Shown here: piece by piece, positions 1 to 10,800 of the stretch | Layout of the letters: each line of letters opens with the position of its first letter | Numbering within the stretch: the first letter of the stretch is position 1 | NCBI GenBank assembly: GCA_023159155.1 | Contig: JAJNNX010000010.1 | Location: forward strand, 1,054,001-1,118,000 | Direction: 5' to 3' | DNA length: 64,000 nucleotides | Source of the DNA: Ustulina deusta | Lineage: Eukaryota > Ascomycota > Sordariomycetes > Xylariales > Xylariaceae | Position numbers and translations under genes: made by a program | Notes under the pieces: model-generated | What the model was told of the DNA's origin: nothing | Databases searched by the model: none | The model's input: only the letters and a program-made list of their open reading frames with translations

Positions 1-1310
1 AATTTCGGAGCTACCGGGAGCAATACCTTTGTTCAAAAACTAAAGAATACTCGGAGGAATGCTTACTGCTCTGGCATGGTTTCTTTATGAGACCAGCAAG
101 GAGTCGGCTCAAGTTGGGTGAAGGGATTGATAAAAGCAACCTGTGCGATTTTGCGCTTCGAGAGGAATCTGAACCTCAACAAGAATACTTAAAAACAGGG
201 CGATAAACTGTATAGAGGTTGCAGGAGGTGCCGATATCGCAGCGTTAAATGTCTTGAGAAATTGCCTATTTAGGCAACCCCTAGCTAAGTGTATACGGGC
301 GTTGAATACAGTACAGCTTGGTTATTACAGCTACGGCTACATCCCAACGCCCAGACCGCACTCTCAAGTATTTATAAAAGACTACGATTGCTGAAGCTGA
401 AACGTTGATTGTAGGTGGATAAGTGAATTCGCTCATGGTCAAGCGTAAACCCGGGTACTTAATTCACTTGCATCTTATCACAGCAGCTCCTTCAACCGAG
501 GCCTCTACCTACTAGCTACCCAGCCAGCCATGAGTAGCTTAGCATTTTCAACTATAGGGTGGAACGGAAATATTAGATTAAGAAACGCGCAGATCTCCAA
601 GATACTATCGAGGATGTTAAGTACCTAAATGCACAATTCGGCCCGAAGCTGTGAGCTCAGATCAGCCTCCAGGGGCATGGATTGGCAGGAGTGCTGCACT
701 ATACTATTCTGGTTATAAATCTAACATTATAGTCGAGTTTTGCCAGACCAATGTGAGGCAGATCGGTGACAATCCTTAGAGCATGCAGATGGTCCCCCAT
801 ATCTGTATGAAGGCTGAAGGCGGTATTTCAACAATCTTCCGATATCGTTTCCCCTTTCCTCTGACGTGCTGAAGCATGATGCGGGGTGACAGTATATCCA
901 GGGTGTCTGGTACAGTACTAAGCATATTCTAAACTCATAACATCTGACGTCTTCCTTCACTTCCCCGCCCATCCGGGGCTACTACCCAGTAGCAGAGATC
1001 TTGCGTTGAGTCCCAACAAAGGGGTCCATCAAGATGCTCTAGTATACGGGGCTTGTATCTACCTGTATCGATCGAGGCTTAAGTCCTTATTGACAAGTAT
1101 CACCGAAATCAAAACTACAGGCGAATGCCGTCCCATGCTATTGCTACCACTTGTACGACCCTACGCCCATCGAGCGCACCGGTTGTTACCAAGCCTAGAA
1201 AAGCTTGACAGTCTGCCCGCGAGTACATTCACTTCCCCTTTAGCGTGATATCGTGTCTCATGACGAAGTTATGTGGGATAAGCAAGACCTCCTGAAACCC
1301 CCCCATCATA
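1..1310. other. No gene recognised
   Basis: Only short unconvincing open frames occur here. Composition is ordinary and no RNA gene, repeat array or protein family was recognised. It may hold old degraded sequence. Confidence 0.5.
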
Positions 1311-1664
1311 CTAACACGCCACTCGGGAGAGGCCTATGAGGATGATAGCGCCGTCGTCGCTACGCCGGCGGACAGTGGAGTCGAAGGAGACCAAGTTTCC
1401 TTCTTTCAGCAGAGTGGCATCAGATCCAATGGCGGCGACGCGGCCGATGGCACCTGTGCCTATCACCGTCGGGGTAGGGTATTGGTACTTGCGTTTGCCG
1501 TTGTAGACATCGCGCATGTAAGAGATGACAGGAGCGTAGAGGATTTTGACGATGGCAGACCCCGGTGACGGCTGGGGTGTTGGCACCGTCTTGGCTACAA
1601 GGAGCTGGCCGTAGATTTCTTGTACCAAAGCCCTATGTGTTGGTGGCAGTAGGTTAGTTGACAT
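1311..1664 (-). pseudogene. GroES-like zinc-type alcohol dehydrogenase, N-terminal fragment
   Basis: The 117-codon frame opens with ATG and reads like the N-terminal GroES-like half of a medium-chain dehydrogenase/reductase: a substrate-proline-rich start, then a stretch with VIGTGAIGRVAAIG and GNLVSF, which matches the usual pattern in which the chain folds around the substrate before the NAD(P)-binding half. Normal family members are about 330-400 residues. Here the frame stops shortly after the segment around VRRRSDDGAI, and I find no Rossmann (GxGxxG cofactor) half in any frame downstream on this strand. It is therefore most likely a truncated relic rather than a working enzyme. A short expressed protein cannot be excluded. 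Confidence 0.55.
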
Positions 1665-2099
1665 ATTGACTTAAAGGGACAAAAATTTAGACTTATAGAT
1701 ATACTCTTAGCGGATAAGCTGTACCGAGATCAACGTCATGAGACCCAGGAGAGTCTTTCCGTTGTTGCACGGCTCTCTAGATATATTTGCCATACACGTA
1801 CAGGCATTTCACCAGTTCGGTTATGCAAAGCGATTCGGCCGCGCAAAGCGACCCGAGACTATCTTGGCCCAGTAACAGCTTTTTATGCCCCGACGACACT
1901 CATACCGACTAAGAAGCTACTCAATGAATTCAATCTGGACACATGGTGTTGCCCAGATGAAAGTGAGAATAGGATATACTCATTCAATATATTCTGGATC
2001 TAGTAAAGTTAGGTATGGGGTTATATCTGCTGTATAAGAGTCTTCAGTACGAAAGATCTATGTACAGACTTTGTGTAGTTCGCCTAGAACTTATAAAAA
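1665..2099. other. Intergenic, nothing recognised
   Basis: This is the space between the dehydrogenase fragment and the 3' end of the GH16 gene, both on the minus strand. It is moderately AT-rich and presumably includes the GH16 3' untranslated region. No further structure was seen. Confidence 0.4.
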
Positions 2100-3281
2100 T
2101 CACATCACTGCACCATCAGCACAATGTTGCCAGTCATTATCAAACCTCGCCCACCCACCGTCCGGTGCCTCGCTCATCTGTAGACTATGGACGACCATAT
2201 CATATGCGCCGTCCCGGGGGGTTTTCCCCTGACACACGTTTCCGCCCATGGCTACATTCAGCAGGACGGACCAATCCTCGATCGGCCTGGTTCCCGGCGG
2301 CATCAGGTTCTTCATGACCGGCCGCCCATCAATATACCACATGAGCCTCCCGCCGCCCTCCGATTTGCCATCGCCTCGAACCCCGGTCCCGCTGCACTGC
2401 CACGCGAAGTCGTAGCGGATGGGCCGCTGCGGCATGTCCGGGATGCGCGTGCCGCGGACCAGATGCTTCTGCGCATCCTCTGCGTTGTAGAATCCCCAGT
2501 GCAGACAAGAGTGGTTCTCGCAATCGCCGTTCCAGCTCTCGGCGACGTCGACCTCGCCTTCATGGGGCCACACGAAGGGCTCGCGCGGCAGCAGCCAGAA
2601 CGCCGGCCATATGCCCTCGGCACAGGGGAGGCTGAGCCAAGCTGTCAGACAGCCGTCGCGGCGGCCGAGAGTGGCCCTGCTCACGAGCCGCGCCGACGTG
2701 TACCGCGCGTCCGGGTCTGGGTGGTGCGGCTGCGAGATTGCGCGGAGAACCAGCTTGCCGTCGTGCGTGTGGAAGCTGTTTGAGCTGTGTGAGGTGTAGT
2801 TCTCGAGCTCGTTGTTGCCCCAGCCCCACGGGTCACCGTGTCCCTGCTTCTGGTCGAATTCCTGGGATACCGGGATGTCCGGGCTGAACGTCGGGCGCCA
2901 GTAGACCGTCGGGCGGCCGACTTCGGCAGACGGGCTGGCGGGGGGTCTGGAGTGCGTGGGGATGGGAGGAGGCCCGCCGGGACGGGTGCTGTAGTTTGGC
3001 TGAGGCGGCGCCGACTGCTGCCAATGCTGCCCCTGGGGCGGAGGAGGCGATTGCCAGTGTGCTGGCGGTGGTTGCTGCCATTGCCCCTGTCCTTGAGGCT
3101 GAAGTTGAGGTGGAGGCGGCGGCGGATATGGCTGTTGGCCAGGGTAATACTGTTGTTGGTGGTGGTACGGCTGCGGAGGAGCACCGTGTCCTTGTTGCGG
3201 CCTGTTTTGGCCGATGGGCAGGATATGGTGCTTCCTGTTCAGTTCCTCGGCCTTCTCCTTCAGCTGATTCAAAAACGACAT
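2100..3281 (-). CDS. GH16-family beta-glucanase-like protein, no signal peptide
   Basis: Single-exon frame of 393 residues from an ATG. Residues 1-20 form a charged amphipathic start, residues about 22-120 are a Pro/Gln/Tyr-rich low-complexity tail, and the rest is a concanavalin-like glycoside hydrolase family 16 domain. The GH16 catalytic signature ExDxxE is present as EVDVAE, with E243 as nucleophile, D245, and E248 as acid/base, followed by aromatic residues typical of the cleft (WYIDG, near residue 318). GH16 enzymes cut beta-1,3 or beta-1,3/1,4-glucans. There is no hydrophobic N-terminal signal, so the product looks cytosolic or unconventionally released, unlike most fungal GH16 proteins. 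The coding region is GC-rich compared with its flanks. Exact substrate cannot be told from sequence. Confidence 0.85.
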   Translation of the reverse strand: MSFLNQLKEKAEELNRKHHILPIGQNRPQQGHGAPPQPYHHQQQYYPGQQPYPPPPPPQLQPQGQGQWQQPPPAHWQSPPPPQGQHWQQSAPPQPNYSTRPGGPPPIPTHSRPPASPSAEVGRPTVYWRPTFSPDIPVSQEFDQKQGHGDPWGWGNNELENYTSHSSNSFHTHDGKLVLRAISQPHHPDPDARYTSARLVSRATLGRRDGCLTAWLSLPCAEGIWPAFWLLPREPFVWPHEGEVDVAESWNGDCENHSCLHWGFYNAEDAQKHLVRGTRIPDMPQRPIRYDFAWQCSGTGVRGDGKSEGGGRLMWYIDGRPVMKNLMPPGTRPIEDWSVLLNVAMGGNVCQGKTPRDGAYDMVVHSLQMSEAPDGGWARFDNDWQHCADGAVM

Positions 3282-4792
3282 TCTTCTGTGCTTTCAGACC
3301 AGCAGGCCCAAGAGGTAATGCGAAAAGGGCCGTGATAGTTGAGATAAATGCACTATTGACCCTAAGTACAGGCGCCCATGGTGAGGTCGCTGCTATGCAC
3401 CTAGTCAACAAACACTTGCTGTTGAATGCTAAAGAATATCGTCATGGAGGGGTCGGTTGCAGGGGCACACAGTGCATATTACACTATATATACTACTAAT
3501 TGCCTAAAATTCCACACTGTCTAATACAGCTAGCTGTCTGGAAGAGAACATGATATATCTACCACTCGACGGACTACTCAAGTAACCGGAAGGTCGAGCC
3601 ATTCGAGAACAGAGATAGCACTTCTATTGCTATTCGTTCTTATCGCGTAGTGTCGCTTGCATGTTTTCGGCCATTCGACGCCTATAATAAAGACATGCTA
3701 CTAGTTACCTAGTCCTAGGTATGTTTGCCTATGGCATCGAAGCGGTAGAGACCGTTGATTCTGACGCCAATTGGCCTCCCGACAAGCAATCAACGTTGCG
3801 TTCGTAGACCAGATAGCCCGACAAGAAACGTTTTAAATAATCTTCAAGGCTGTCGGACAGAATCGCACTTCGAGTTAACTTATCCGAGGTTTTGTTGAAT
3901 GCCTTCATAGACCTTCACAGGCCAACTTTTGTTGTTTGTTGCTCTTATGTCTCAAACGTGCTTTGTGCAGTTCATGCCCACTTTCCGAACGCAATGCTGT
4001 AAATTCCGATTCTTCTTCCGGAATGCAGCCATACGCGTTTGGGAAATGGGCTGTCAGTATGGCTCATAAAGGGATGGTTCGGGAATTTCGCAGGACTGTC
4101 TTACGCGGGAAGCGCCATGATTTGGACGATCGCTATGGTACACGCGAACGAGATGCTCAGCAACCTAGAGTAGTAGTACCAGGACTAGGTTAGGCACCTA
4201 GTACAGCAGCGGCGGCGGAAGTAACGAGGATTGAGGGTCTCAAGCGTCGATAGAGGGAGTAGGAGACCACGTTCGCTGAATAAACGAGTCGTCGCTCAAC
4301 GTAGATGTCTACGCTGAGGAATGCATGCAGATTAGTCTAGGGGAGTGTGGGTTAAGCCGAGGGATAGAAGATGAACAAGAGCGGCTTCGGCTTCACAGTC
4401 GTGCTTATATCCCCAATGGCTATTGACCTTGGCGTAATTGAAGTCTTGCAACTTCCTAGGTGGCAACCTAGGAAAATCGCTGCCTCAAGCCTGCCAGCAC
4501 ATCTCTTTTGGGACATTCCGACCGACCGAGCAGCCGGTTTCTGCTGTTTGCTTTCTCGGCTTGTGTCGTGTGAGCTATGGAAACGCTCATGTGCGACGTA
4601 AGATCCTCGTGGCAAGATCATTTGAATGCTTTAGTCACAAGTCAAAGTATCGTAGCATGGAGCAAGCTTCAGCACACCCTATTTACGCGTTAACTGCCCT
4701 GTAATAATTGTACTATCCTACCTTAGGAAGACGTAGACAACAGGCTATGACTACTAGTCTATTCTAGTCTCTCTGGTCAGATAGCCATCGCT
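3282..4792. other. Divergent intergenic region, no gene recognised
   Basis: Spacer between the GH16 start (-) and the beta-propeller gene start (+), so it should hold both promoters. It contains a 9-base inverted repeat around a 4-base loop at 4453-4474 (TTCCTAGGT / ACCTAGGAA) and scattered CCTAGGTA-type motifs. Short open frames here do not look like proteins. Confidence 0.45.
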
Positions 4793-5776
4793 ATGTTAAC
4801 TCCGAACCTTCTCCCAGTTCTCTTATTGATGGCTTCACTGCTGAGTCTGCCTTCACAGGCAGCGCCTCAAGTCTCGCAACTCTACCAATTCACTTATCCC
4901 ACCGCTGTCGAAAACCTATTCTCTCTTCCCAACAGCTGTCTTCTTCTAAGCACCTCAGCTAATGCCGATCTCTACTACCTCGACCCCGAGGCTCTATACC
5001 CGGCGGCCCAAAATGTGATTACGCTGCCGGGCAGCATCGAATTGACGGGCTTTGCCGCGCTCGGCGACGGATTCTACGCTGTCGCCGGCGGTGTGTCTCC
5101 GCCATCTAACTCCGGGGGCTACATGCGAGTCTATGTCATCAAAGTCGAGACAGAGGGCCTTGTGAACGTAACAGTAGACCACATCGTTGAAGTTCCGAAT
5201 ACAGCAAACATAGATGGGATGGCTGCACTACCGAATCATCCATACACGATTCTCGGCGCCGATGCAATCGGTGGCCGCATCCTACGCATCAACACTAGCG
5301 ATGGCGCCGTCAGTGTCGCATTTGAACATGCAGCATTGAAACCGAGCGATCAAAAGAATGCGACAGCAAGGGGCATCAAGGGACTTAAAATCCGGGACGA
5401 TTACCTTTACTTCACCAACTCGGCGCAAAGGATTTTCGGCCGCTTTCCTATCGACGCAAACGGAACCAACACCGGCGACGTTGAGATTTTGGCCCGTCTA
5501 GATGAAACATTTGGCGATGATGCCTCGTATGATGACTTTAGCTTCGATAGCGAAGGGAACGCCTTCGTTGCAGTGCATCCATCGTCGATTCACAAGATCA
5601 TGCCCGACGGCGCACAGTCGGTTTTCGCTGGAGGGGCGAATTCAATGTTGTTGGAGCCTACATCGGCCGTTGTATCAAACAATGGGAAAGCCATCTATGT
5701 TTCTACCGCTGGGAAAGATACGGGGTTTCCCATCTCCGGGGGTCAAGTTCTTAGGGTGCAAGTTGGTGGAATTTGA
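4793..5776 (+). CDS. Secreted six-bladed beta-propeller protein (SMP-30/gluconolactonase-like)
   Basis: Single-exon frame of 327 residues starting at ATG. Residues 1 to about 23 are a clear signal peptide (LLPVLLLMASLLSLPSQA) ending in an Ala-x-Ala-type cleavage site. The remainder has the repeating pattern of beta-propeller blades: small hydrophobic strands with recurring NxxDGMAALP, GxIxRINT and FDSEGNAFVAVHP segments. These resemble the SMP-30/gluconolactonase/LRE-like region family common in fungal secretomes and secondary-metabolite loci. SMP-30 relatives are metal-dependent lactonases, but I cannot assign a substrate. Metal ligands are only suggested by N and D residues in the FxxDSEGN and NxxDGMA segments. 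Confidence 0.75.
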   Translation: MLTPNLLPVLLLMASLLSLPSQAAPQVSQLYQFTYPTAVENLFSLPNSCLLLSTSANADLYYLDPEALYPAAQNVITLPGSIELTGFAALGDGFYAVAGGVSPPSNSGGYMRVYVIKVETEGLVNVTVDHIVEVPNTANIDGMAALPNHPYTILGADAIGGRILRINTSDGAVSVAFEHAALKPSDQKNATARGIKGLKIRDDYLYFTNSAQRIFGRFPIDANGTNTGDVEILARLDETFGDDASYDDFSFDSEGNAFVAVHPSSIHKIMPDGAQSVFAGGANSMLLEPTSAVVSNNGKAIYVSTAGKDTGFPISGGQVLRVQVGGI

Positions 5777-6350
5777 CATAACAGCCCCTATGTGCCCCCA
5801 TATAGGGGGGTGGCCTGGTATCTATCCACTAACCTAACTCGGTTCTCAATAAGTTGTGACGGGACCCTCGACTCGAGGATACTGAGGGTATGGTCGATAT
5901 TGATGTGGGCCAAATTATTATTCATTTTAAGACAAGTCAAACGACAAAACATTCGTAGAAAGAAGATTCGGAATATGCAAAGACGACGACGATGTACCGG
6001 GCTCGTAAAGGATTGATGATATGGTTATGTCCAGTAACGAGCGGGCATGCAAACCAACGCGTTAAGACCAAGACACGCACAAAGAATCACCCCTTGATAA
6101 AAGACTCGAATCTTCTTTTTTGTCTTCCTCAATTAGACTCTGTCGCGAGTGAGCGTAAGGCACATAGCACCCACAAAGGTAACAGTCAACAATAGACTAC
6201 CTAACTTACCTATATAAGAGAGTATCATAACCAAGAATATTGAATGAGGCCGGTTATATACTGCCTCCCCAGAGCCAACAGTGTCGCGGCGGTGCCCGAT
6301 TTCAACCATTCTAGAACCAACCTGTTCACCAAACATACTCTTCAAACATC
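5777..6350. other. Intergenic region between two plus-strand genes
   Basis: It holds the 3' untranslated region of the beta-propeller gene and the promoter of the next gene, including the TATA-like element listed separately. No gene was recognised. Confidence 0.4.
6211..6218 (+). promoter_or_regulatory. TATA-like element
   Basis: TATATAAG lies 140 bases before the ATG of the next plus-strand gene, a plausible distance for a fungal core promoter. This is inference from motif and position only. Confidence 0.45.
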
Positions 6351-7349
6351 ATGGCAACCCAGCCAATTGAAATTGGCGCTACAGAAGCTGAAGTATACGA
6401 CATGCAGCCTACAGAAGCTAGCATGGAATCTCAGAATACGGAATCTCAGCTTGAAGAACCCGAGCAGGTAAACTCGGAAGTTACGGAGGTTCAACAAATG
6501 AGTATCCCAGTCGAAACAGAAGCTCGGCCCGAAGAAGCCCAGTTAGTAGGCATCGAAGGAGCGGAGACGGAACTAGCAGAAGCCCAAGGAATATCTAAAG
6601 TTGAGGAGGCTAAATCAATAGAGGTCGACAGTAACACAGGTCCTGAAGAAGTCAAGCTAATGAACATCGAAGTGGCAGAACCTAAACCAGACGAGATGGA
6701 CGCAGTAGAACCCCAAAAAGGGCCAGAGGCGAAGAATGCGATGAACAAGAAATCACTGCCGTTTGATCCAGCAAAAATCAAGGCGGCGGCGGGCACCAAA
6801 TCGAAGGGAGTCAAGCCGGCGGGAAGCAAGCCGACGGGAGTGACCAAGCCGACGAGCACGAAGCCGGCGAGAAGGCGCGGCCGGGAACGATCACTAGAGT
6901 CGGCGCTCTTGGAGGCGCGGAGGTGGCTGGTCGAGCCGACATCGTGGATCCTGCGCAACCCCGAGACGGGGTGTTTCGGGATCTCGAGCCGGAAGCGGGA
7001 GGGCGAGCGGACGGAGATCACGGTCGCGCACGGGGAAGACTGCGGGTGCCTGGACGTGCGGCTGCTGCACATCAGCCAGCACGTGGAGAGGCTGGTGAAG
7101 AGGCGGCGGCTCGGCCGACGGTCGCGCGACGCCCTCGTCATCGCCACCAAGATCCGGCGCGAGCTGCCGATCCCCAAGGACCTGCGGTTCCCGGCCGTCA
7201 AGAAGCAGGCCATCCGGCGGCCGAAGAGGGAGGTCGAGGCCGAGGAGGAGATTGTCAACGTCGTCGAGGTGCACAATCAGCAGAGACTGGTCGAGAAGTG
7301 GAAGAGTCTGAAGGCGTACAGGGCGAGACCTATCTGGAAGGATTGGTGA
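6351..7349 (+). CDS. Unknown protein, acidic N-terminal half and basic C-terminal half
   Basis: Single-exon frame of 332 residues from ATG, TATA-like element 140 bases upstream. I do not recognise the family. Residues 1 to about 125 are strongly acidic with imperfect repeats built on EAxxxEEVxLMxIE-like units. Residues 130-180 are a Lys/Gly/Thr/Pro linker (KPAGSKPTGVTKPT) leading to an RRRGRER cluster. Residues 180-330 form a more conserved-looking basic domain with a WxxxPTSWILRNPETG segment and a CGCLDVRLLHISQHVERLV helix. The basic clusters suggest a nuclear protein. Codon use turns GC-rich in the C-terminal half, which argues that this half is the constrained part. The stop codon lies within a (TGAG)n microsatellite. 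Confidence 0.7.
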   Translation: MATQPIEIGATEAEVYDMQPTEASMESQNTESQLEEPEQVNSEVTEVQQMSIPVETEARPEEAQLVGIEGAETELAEAQGISKVEEAKSIEVDSNTGPEEVKLMNIEVAEPKPDEMDAVEPQKGPEAKNAMNKKSLPFDPAKIKAAAGTKSKGVKPAGSKPTGVTKPTSTKPARRRGRERSLESALLEARRWLVEPTSWILRNPETGCFGISSRKREGERTEITVAHGEDCGCLDVRLLHISQHVERLVKRRRLGRRSRDALVIATKIRRELPIPKDLRFPAVKKQAIRRPKREVEAEEEIVNVVEVHNQQRLVEKWKSLKAYRARPIWKDW

Positions 7350-7372
7350 GTGAGTGAGTGAGTGAGTGAGTT
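7347..7372 (+). repeat. (TGAG)n microsatellite over the stop codon
   Basis: About six tandem TGAG units begin at the stop codon of the preceding gene. Because the first unit supplies the TGA, repeat slippage would not extend the protein. Confidence 0.85.
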
Positions 7373-7458
7373 TGTCATTGCTGGGTCGGTCATCCTGACC
7401 GCTTCCTTCATCTGCGCCCCCCTCCCCTTCGTTTCTTCTCCGCTTATGGTTGTAATAC

Positions 7459-7492
7459 CTACCTACCTACCTACCTCCCTCCCTCCCTCCCT
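7459..7492. repeat. (CCTA)n then (CCTC)n tetranucleotide tract
   Basis: Tandem CCTA units pass directly into CCTC units. Similar CCTA/TAGG tracts recur at about 12.85, 15.88 and 16.4 kb. Confidence 0.8.
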
Positions 7493-7874
7493 ACACTAGA
7501 GTAGATAAAATAAAATTTTTTAAAGCAGTAATTGAGCAAATATGGGTAGGTTATCCCTAGTAATTCTTATTCGTACCCGATCCGCTTTGATGGGAGAGTT
7601 TTTGACTCGCTTTGTGTGTTGTACTGTACTGTACAGCCACCTTCACCAAGCTTGTCCTTGCCATCACGACCATGAGTCATTTTGTCCATTTCGGAATATT
7701 TAGTGTAGTGTAGTTCGGCGGTGAAGCCTTAATGCCGCAGGAAACGTCGGACCGGGCGCTTGGGGGGAGAAAAAGCGAATTGACACGAGGCATCAACCTT
7801 GTAATCACAAGATTTGTCGACCCGTCTGATTATCCTACACGTGTAGGCGGAGCTGTGATTTCCGCATCTGAGCG

Positions 7875-7897
7875 CCCCCCCCCCCCCCCCCCCCCCC
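7875..7897 (+). repeat. Poly-C run of 23
   Basis: Uninterrupted run of 23 C residues in the gene-poor region. Its exact length may be unreliable in any assembly. Confidence 0.85.
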
Positions 7898-10800
7898 TCC
7901 CGGGACGTGTAAGTATAGGAGCCGTGTTTACGGCTTATCCGAACCCCCCCTGCTGCTGTCTTGAAATAAGTATATCTATCCCTGGCTTAAGAACGTAGGT
8001 CTTTTCAATCGGAAAAGGCCTCAAGTCGAGATTCACTTCCAATAGGGCTTCATGTGTTAGTTACAACGGTAGCCTACGGCCGACTTAGGAGCAAGAATAC
8101 CTAGTGCAGCCTCGCGTAGCTTAGCGGCACAGGACGGTTGTCTTAGGGAGCCGGCATATATAGGCAGTCGACGAGGATACTCGTCGAGGTGGCTTAATAG
8201 CGGCCGTTATCAACCGGGTATGCTTCACTGTAGTGTAGCAAAGCCTTTCGCGCACCCGATTCAAGCCACCGGGAGCGTTGGTGGTGTTGCAGTACATCTC
8301 GCAAGGATCGGGAAGCCCAATATCATCATATCTCCTCGCTTCCCGTGTCTCTATTTATGCAGGCGAGCGCGCCCGGCGACAGTCAGACGAGTAGAAAGGG
8401 CAGCGCAGAACTACCTACACTAAGCAGAGGTAGCCTACACTAGCGCTGCATGCATGAAGCACGAAGACGCGTGGCCGAGATCCTGGCGACGCCTATATAC
8501 AGTAAGGAGACAAGAGCGTTTTAACGGGTACACCCTGTCTAGACCAACACAAGAAGAGGCCTACGTTAATGAGGCGGGTTTATGAAACAAAAGCTTCTCG
8601 GGCGATTCGGCGGTATGGGTCCTCTCATGCAGGGTCGACCCACGTTTACTTGAGCCTCAGGAGATTAAGGTCTAGAGCAGGTTCATTTTGGAGCTCACAT
8701 CCATTTTGTCCATATTTGGTGCAAGCTGGAATAAAGTTGTGACCTTGATGAAAACTGTTGGGCGCTTCGTCTATTTCCCATGATAGAATAGCATCGGTGG
8801 GTTTAAAGAGCGAACATTCGTGAATAACGCAAAAACACTAAACAAAACTTTTGAAGGGTGCTTTTAATCTCCCATGGAACGTAACGTTCCCCATCCTTCA
8901 AGCCTTGTTGGCTTGGGGCGTTGGAATCTAGAACGCCGACATCTCGGTTTCGTCGACGCATCTATTTCCTCAGACCGGTCTAGAAATCCATTAAGGCACC
9001 CCTGACGTCCGATAGTGCCGCGGGATGGCTTACTTCGCACGCCACGTACGGGGTTGACGTTGTCCAAATTGAGCGATACGCAGATGCCATACACTAAGAT
9101 ACATCGTAGTGGCGATAGCTTAACAGATGGTTTATATCACAAGGCCGATTGCGGTCCGCCAGCCGGTAGCAAGGATTGCAAATAATGCCGTGCGGTTTAC
9201 CTACAAGTAGTGTATTTCCTGTACCTGGCGCATGACATCGCGCTCTGTGCCTGTAGATGGTGAAAAGGGGTCCCTAACCTTGGAGTGCAGGGAGAAAGGA
9301 ACATGCGGTATAGGTAACTCAGGCAGGCGAGAAGAAGTGTCATCGCGGGTAGTACTCGGGCGACTCTAGAGTAGCAACTCCAGAGTAGCAACGCCCGAGT
9401 GAGGTTAATAATGCGTCATCAACAAACGGGACACGTGGGCGACTGAGGGGATCGGAAGGCCCAGGAGAAGGCCGCGGTGGGAATGTGTCCGGAACTTCAT
9501 GTCGTGCGCGGCAATGACGGTTGCAATCCGCGGTGAGATTTCTAGATTTGACAACTATTGGTGAGTACGCAGATACTTGTCAGAAGGCGTATCTCGGAAG
9601 ACGGCATCTCTATGTTATTCCATGGCAGGTCGGTTATGTATTTGCCGTAGTCGACGAATAAAATGGAAGATGAGAAAGTACAATGTAAACTGCCTACATT
9701 ACACGAACGAGCGCGGTAGCGGAAGGCCTGGGTAATTAATCTATTCACGTTTTCCCCTGTCGGCTACTGCGCTGCTGGGACTGCTCGGTGGGCCAAACAG
9801 CCCGTTCGAGGCCCGATCGCGAACAATGAGGATGGCGTGTGTGTTGTTGAGTTGCGAGTAAGTGCACACGGCGTGGTGTGCATTCCTGCCGGGTCTCGAC
9901 TGTGCAACGGATCGTCCTTAATTAATCTCGTCGTCGGGGAATAGGCATACTATATTTATTGTCTTAATCACTACCTTAATTAGCCCTTGCCTTTGGACGG
10001 TTTTACGGCGTCGTGTTGCACAGATTCTGTGTGGAGTCAAGAATTCCTCCAACAGACGTTCTCGAACAGACACTGCTCCACAAGTTTACCACCCGGCTGG
10101 GAAGAGAAGATTGAGTGTGCCGCCCTGCGCGTTTCATCTTGCATTAGTTACGAGCGATCGTCGTTTCTGGCCATCGATCACTGATCACTGATCGATGAAC
10201 TGAACTGCAATCTCGATCCTTGGTCAGAGTTGGTGGTTGGTTGAAGTCGACAGCAGCGTCGCTGAGAATTGCCATTAGTAAAGTGCCATGTGGCTGCTAA
10301 TAACAGTAGAATGTCTTTGTCGTCATCTCCAAACCGGCGAGTATAATTGATTGCCACGAAGGCTCTCCCTGACGAGTAGATGTCGGCGCGGACGGTGATC
10401 TATGACACCGGCCTATGATACCAATCTAGCGGAATCTTGCGTGGATTATTCATGAGGGATGGCTCTTGAGCCATTTGTTGTAACGTCTGACCTGCGATCT
10501 CGATGATACGTAATCTGCACACGAATGGTACGTACACCATGAAAGCGAAGGGTGCGCGTGTCGCTCTTTCGGGAACGCGATCGACATGAACTTGCCAGTC
10601 AGCAGCGAAGTACTTTGGATATGTTGCTAATAGGCGGTCATATTGCGCAGTCATTGAAGCTTCAAGGAAGACGCCCCATCGGTGGATTTTCGGCCTTGGT
10701 CTCTATTGATTCATTCTCATTTCCACAGCATTGGTAGTATGGGACCAGCGTATGGTGTTTTACTTATTTGATTTTTTTCTCCTTTAATTTGAAATGGAAT

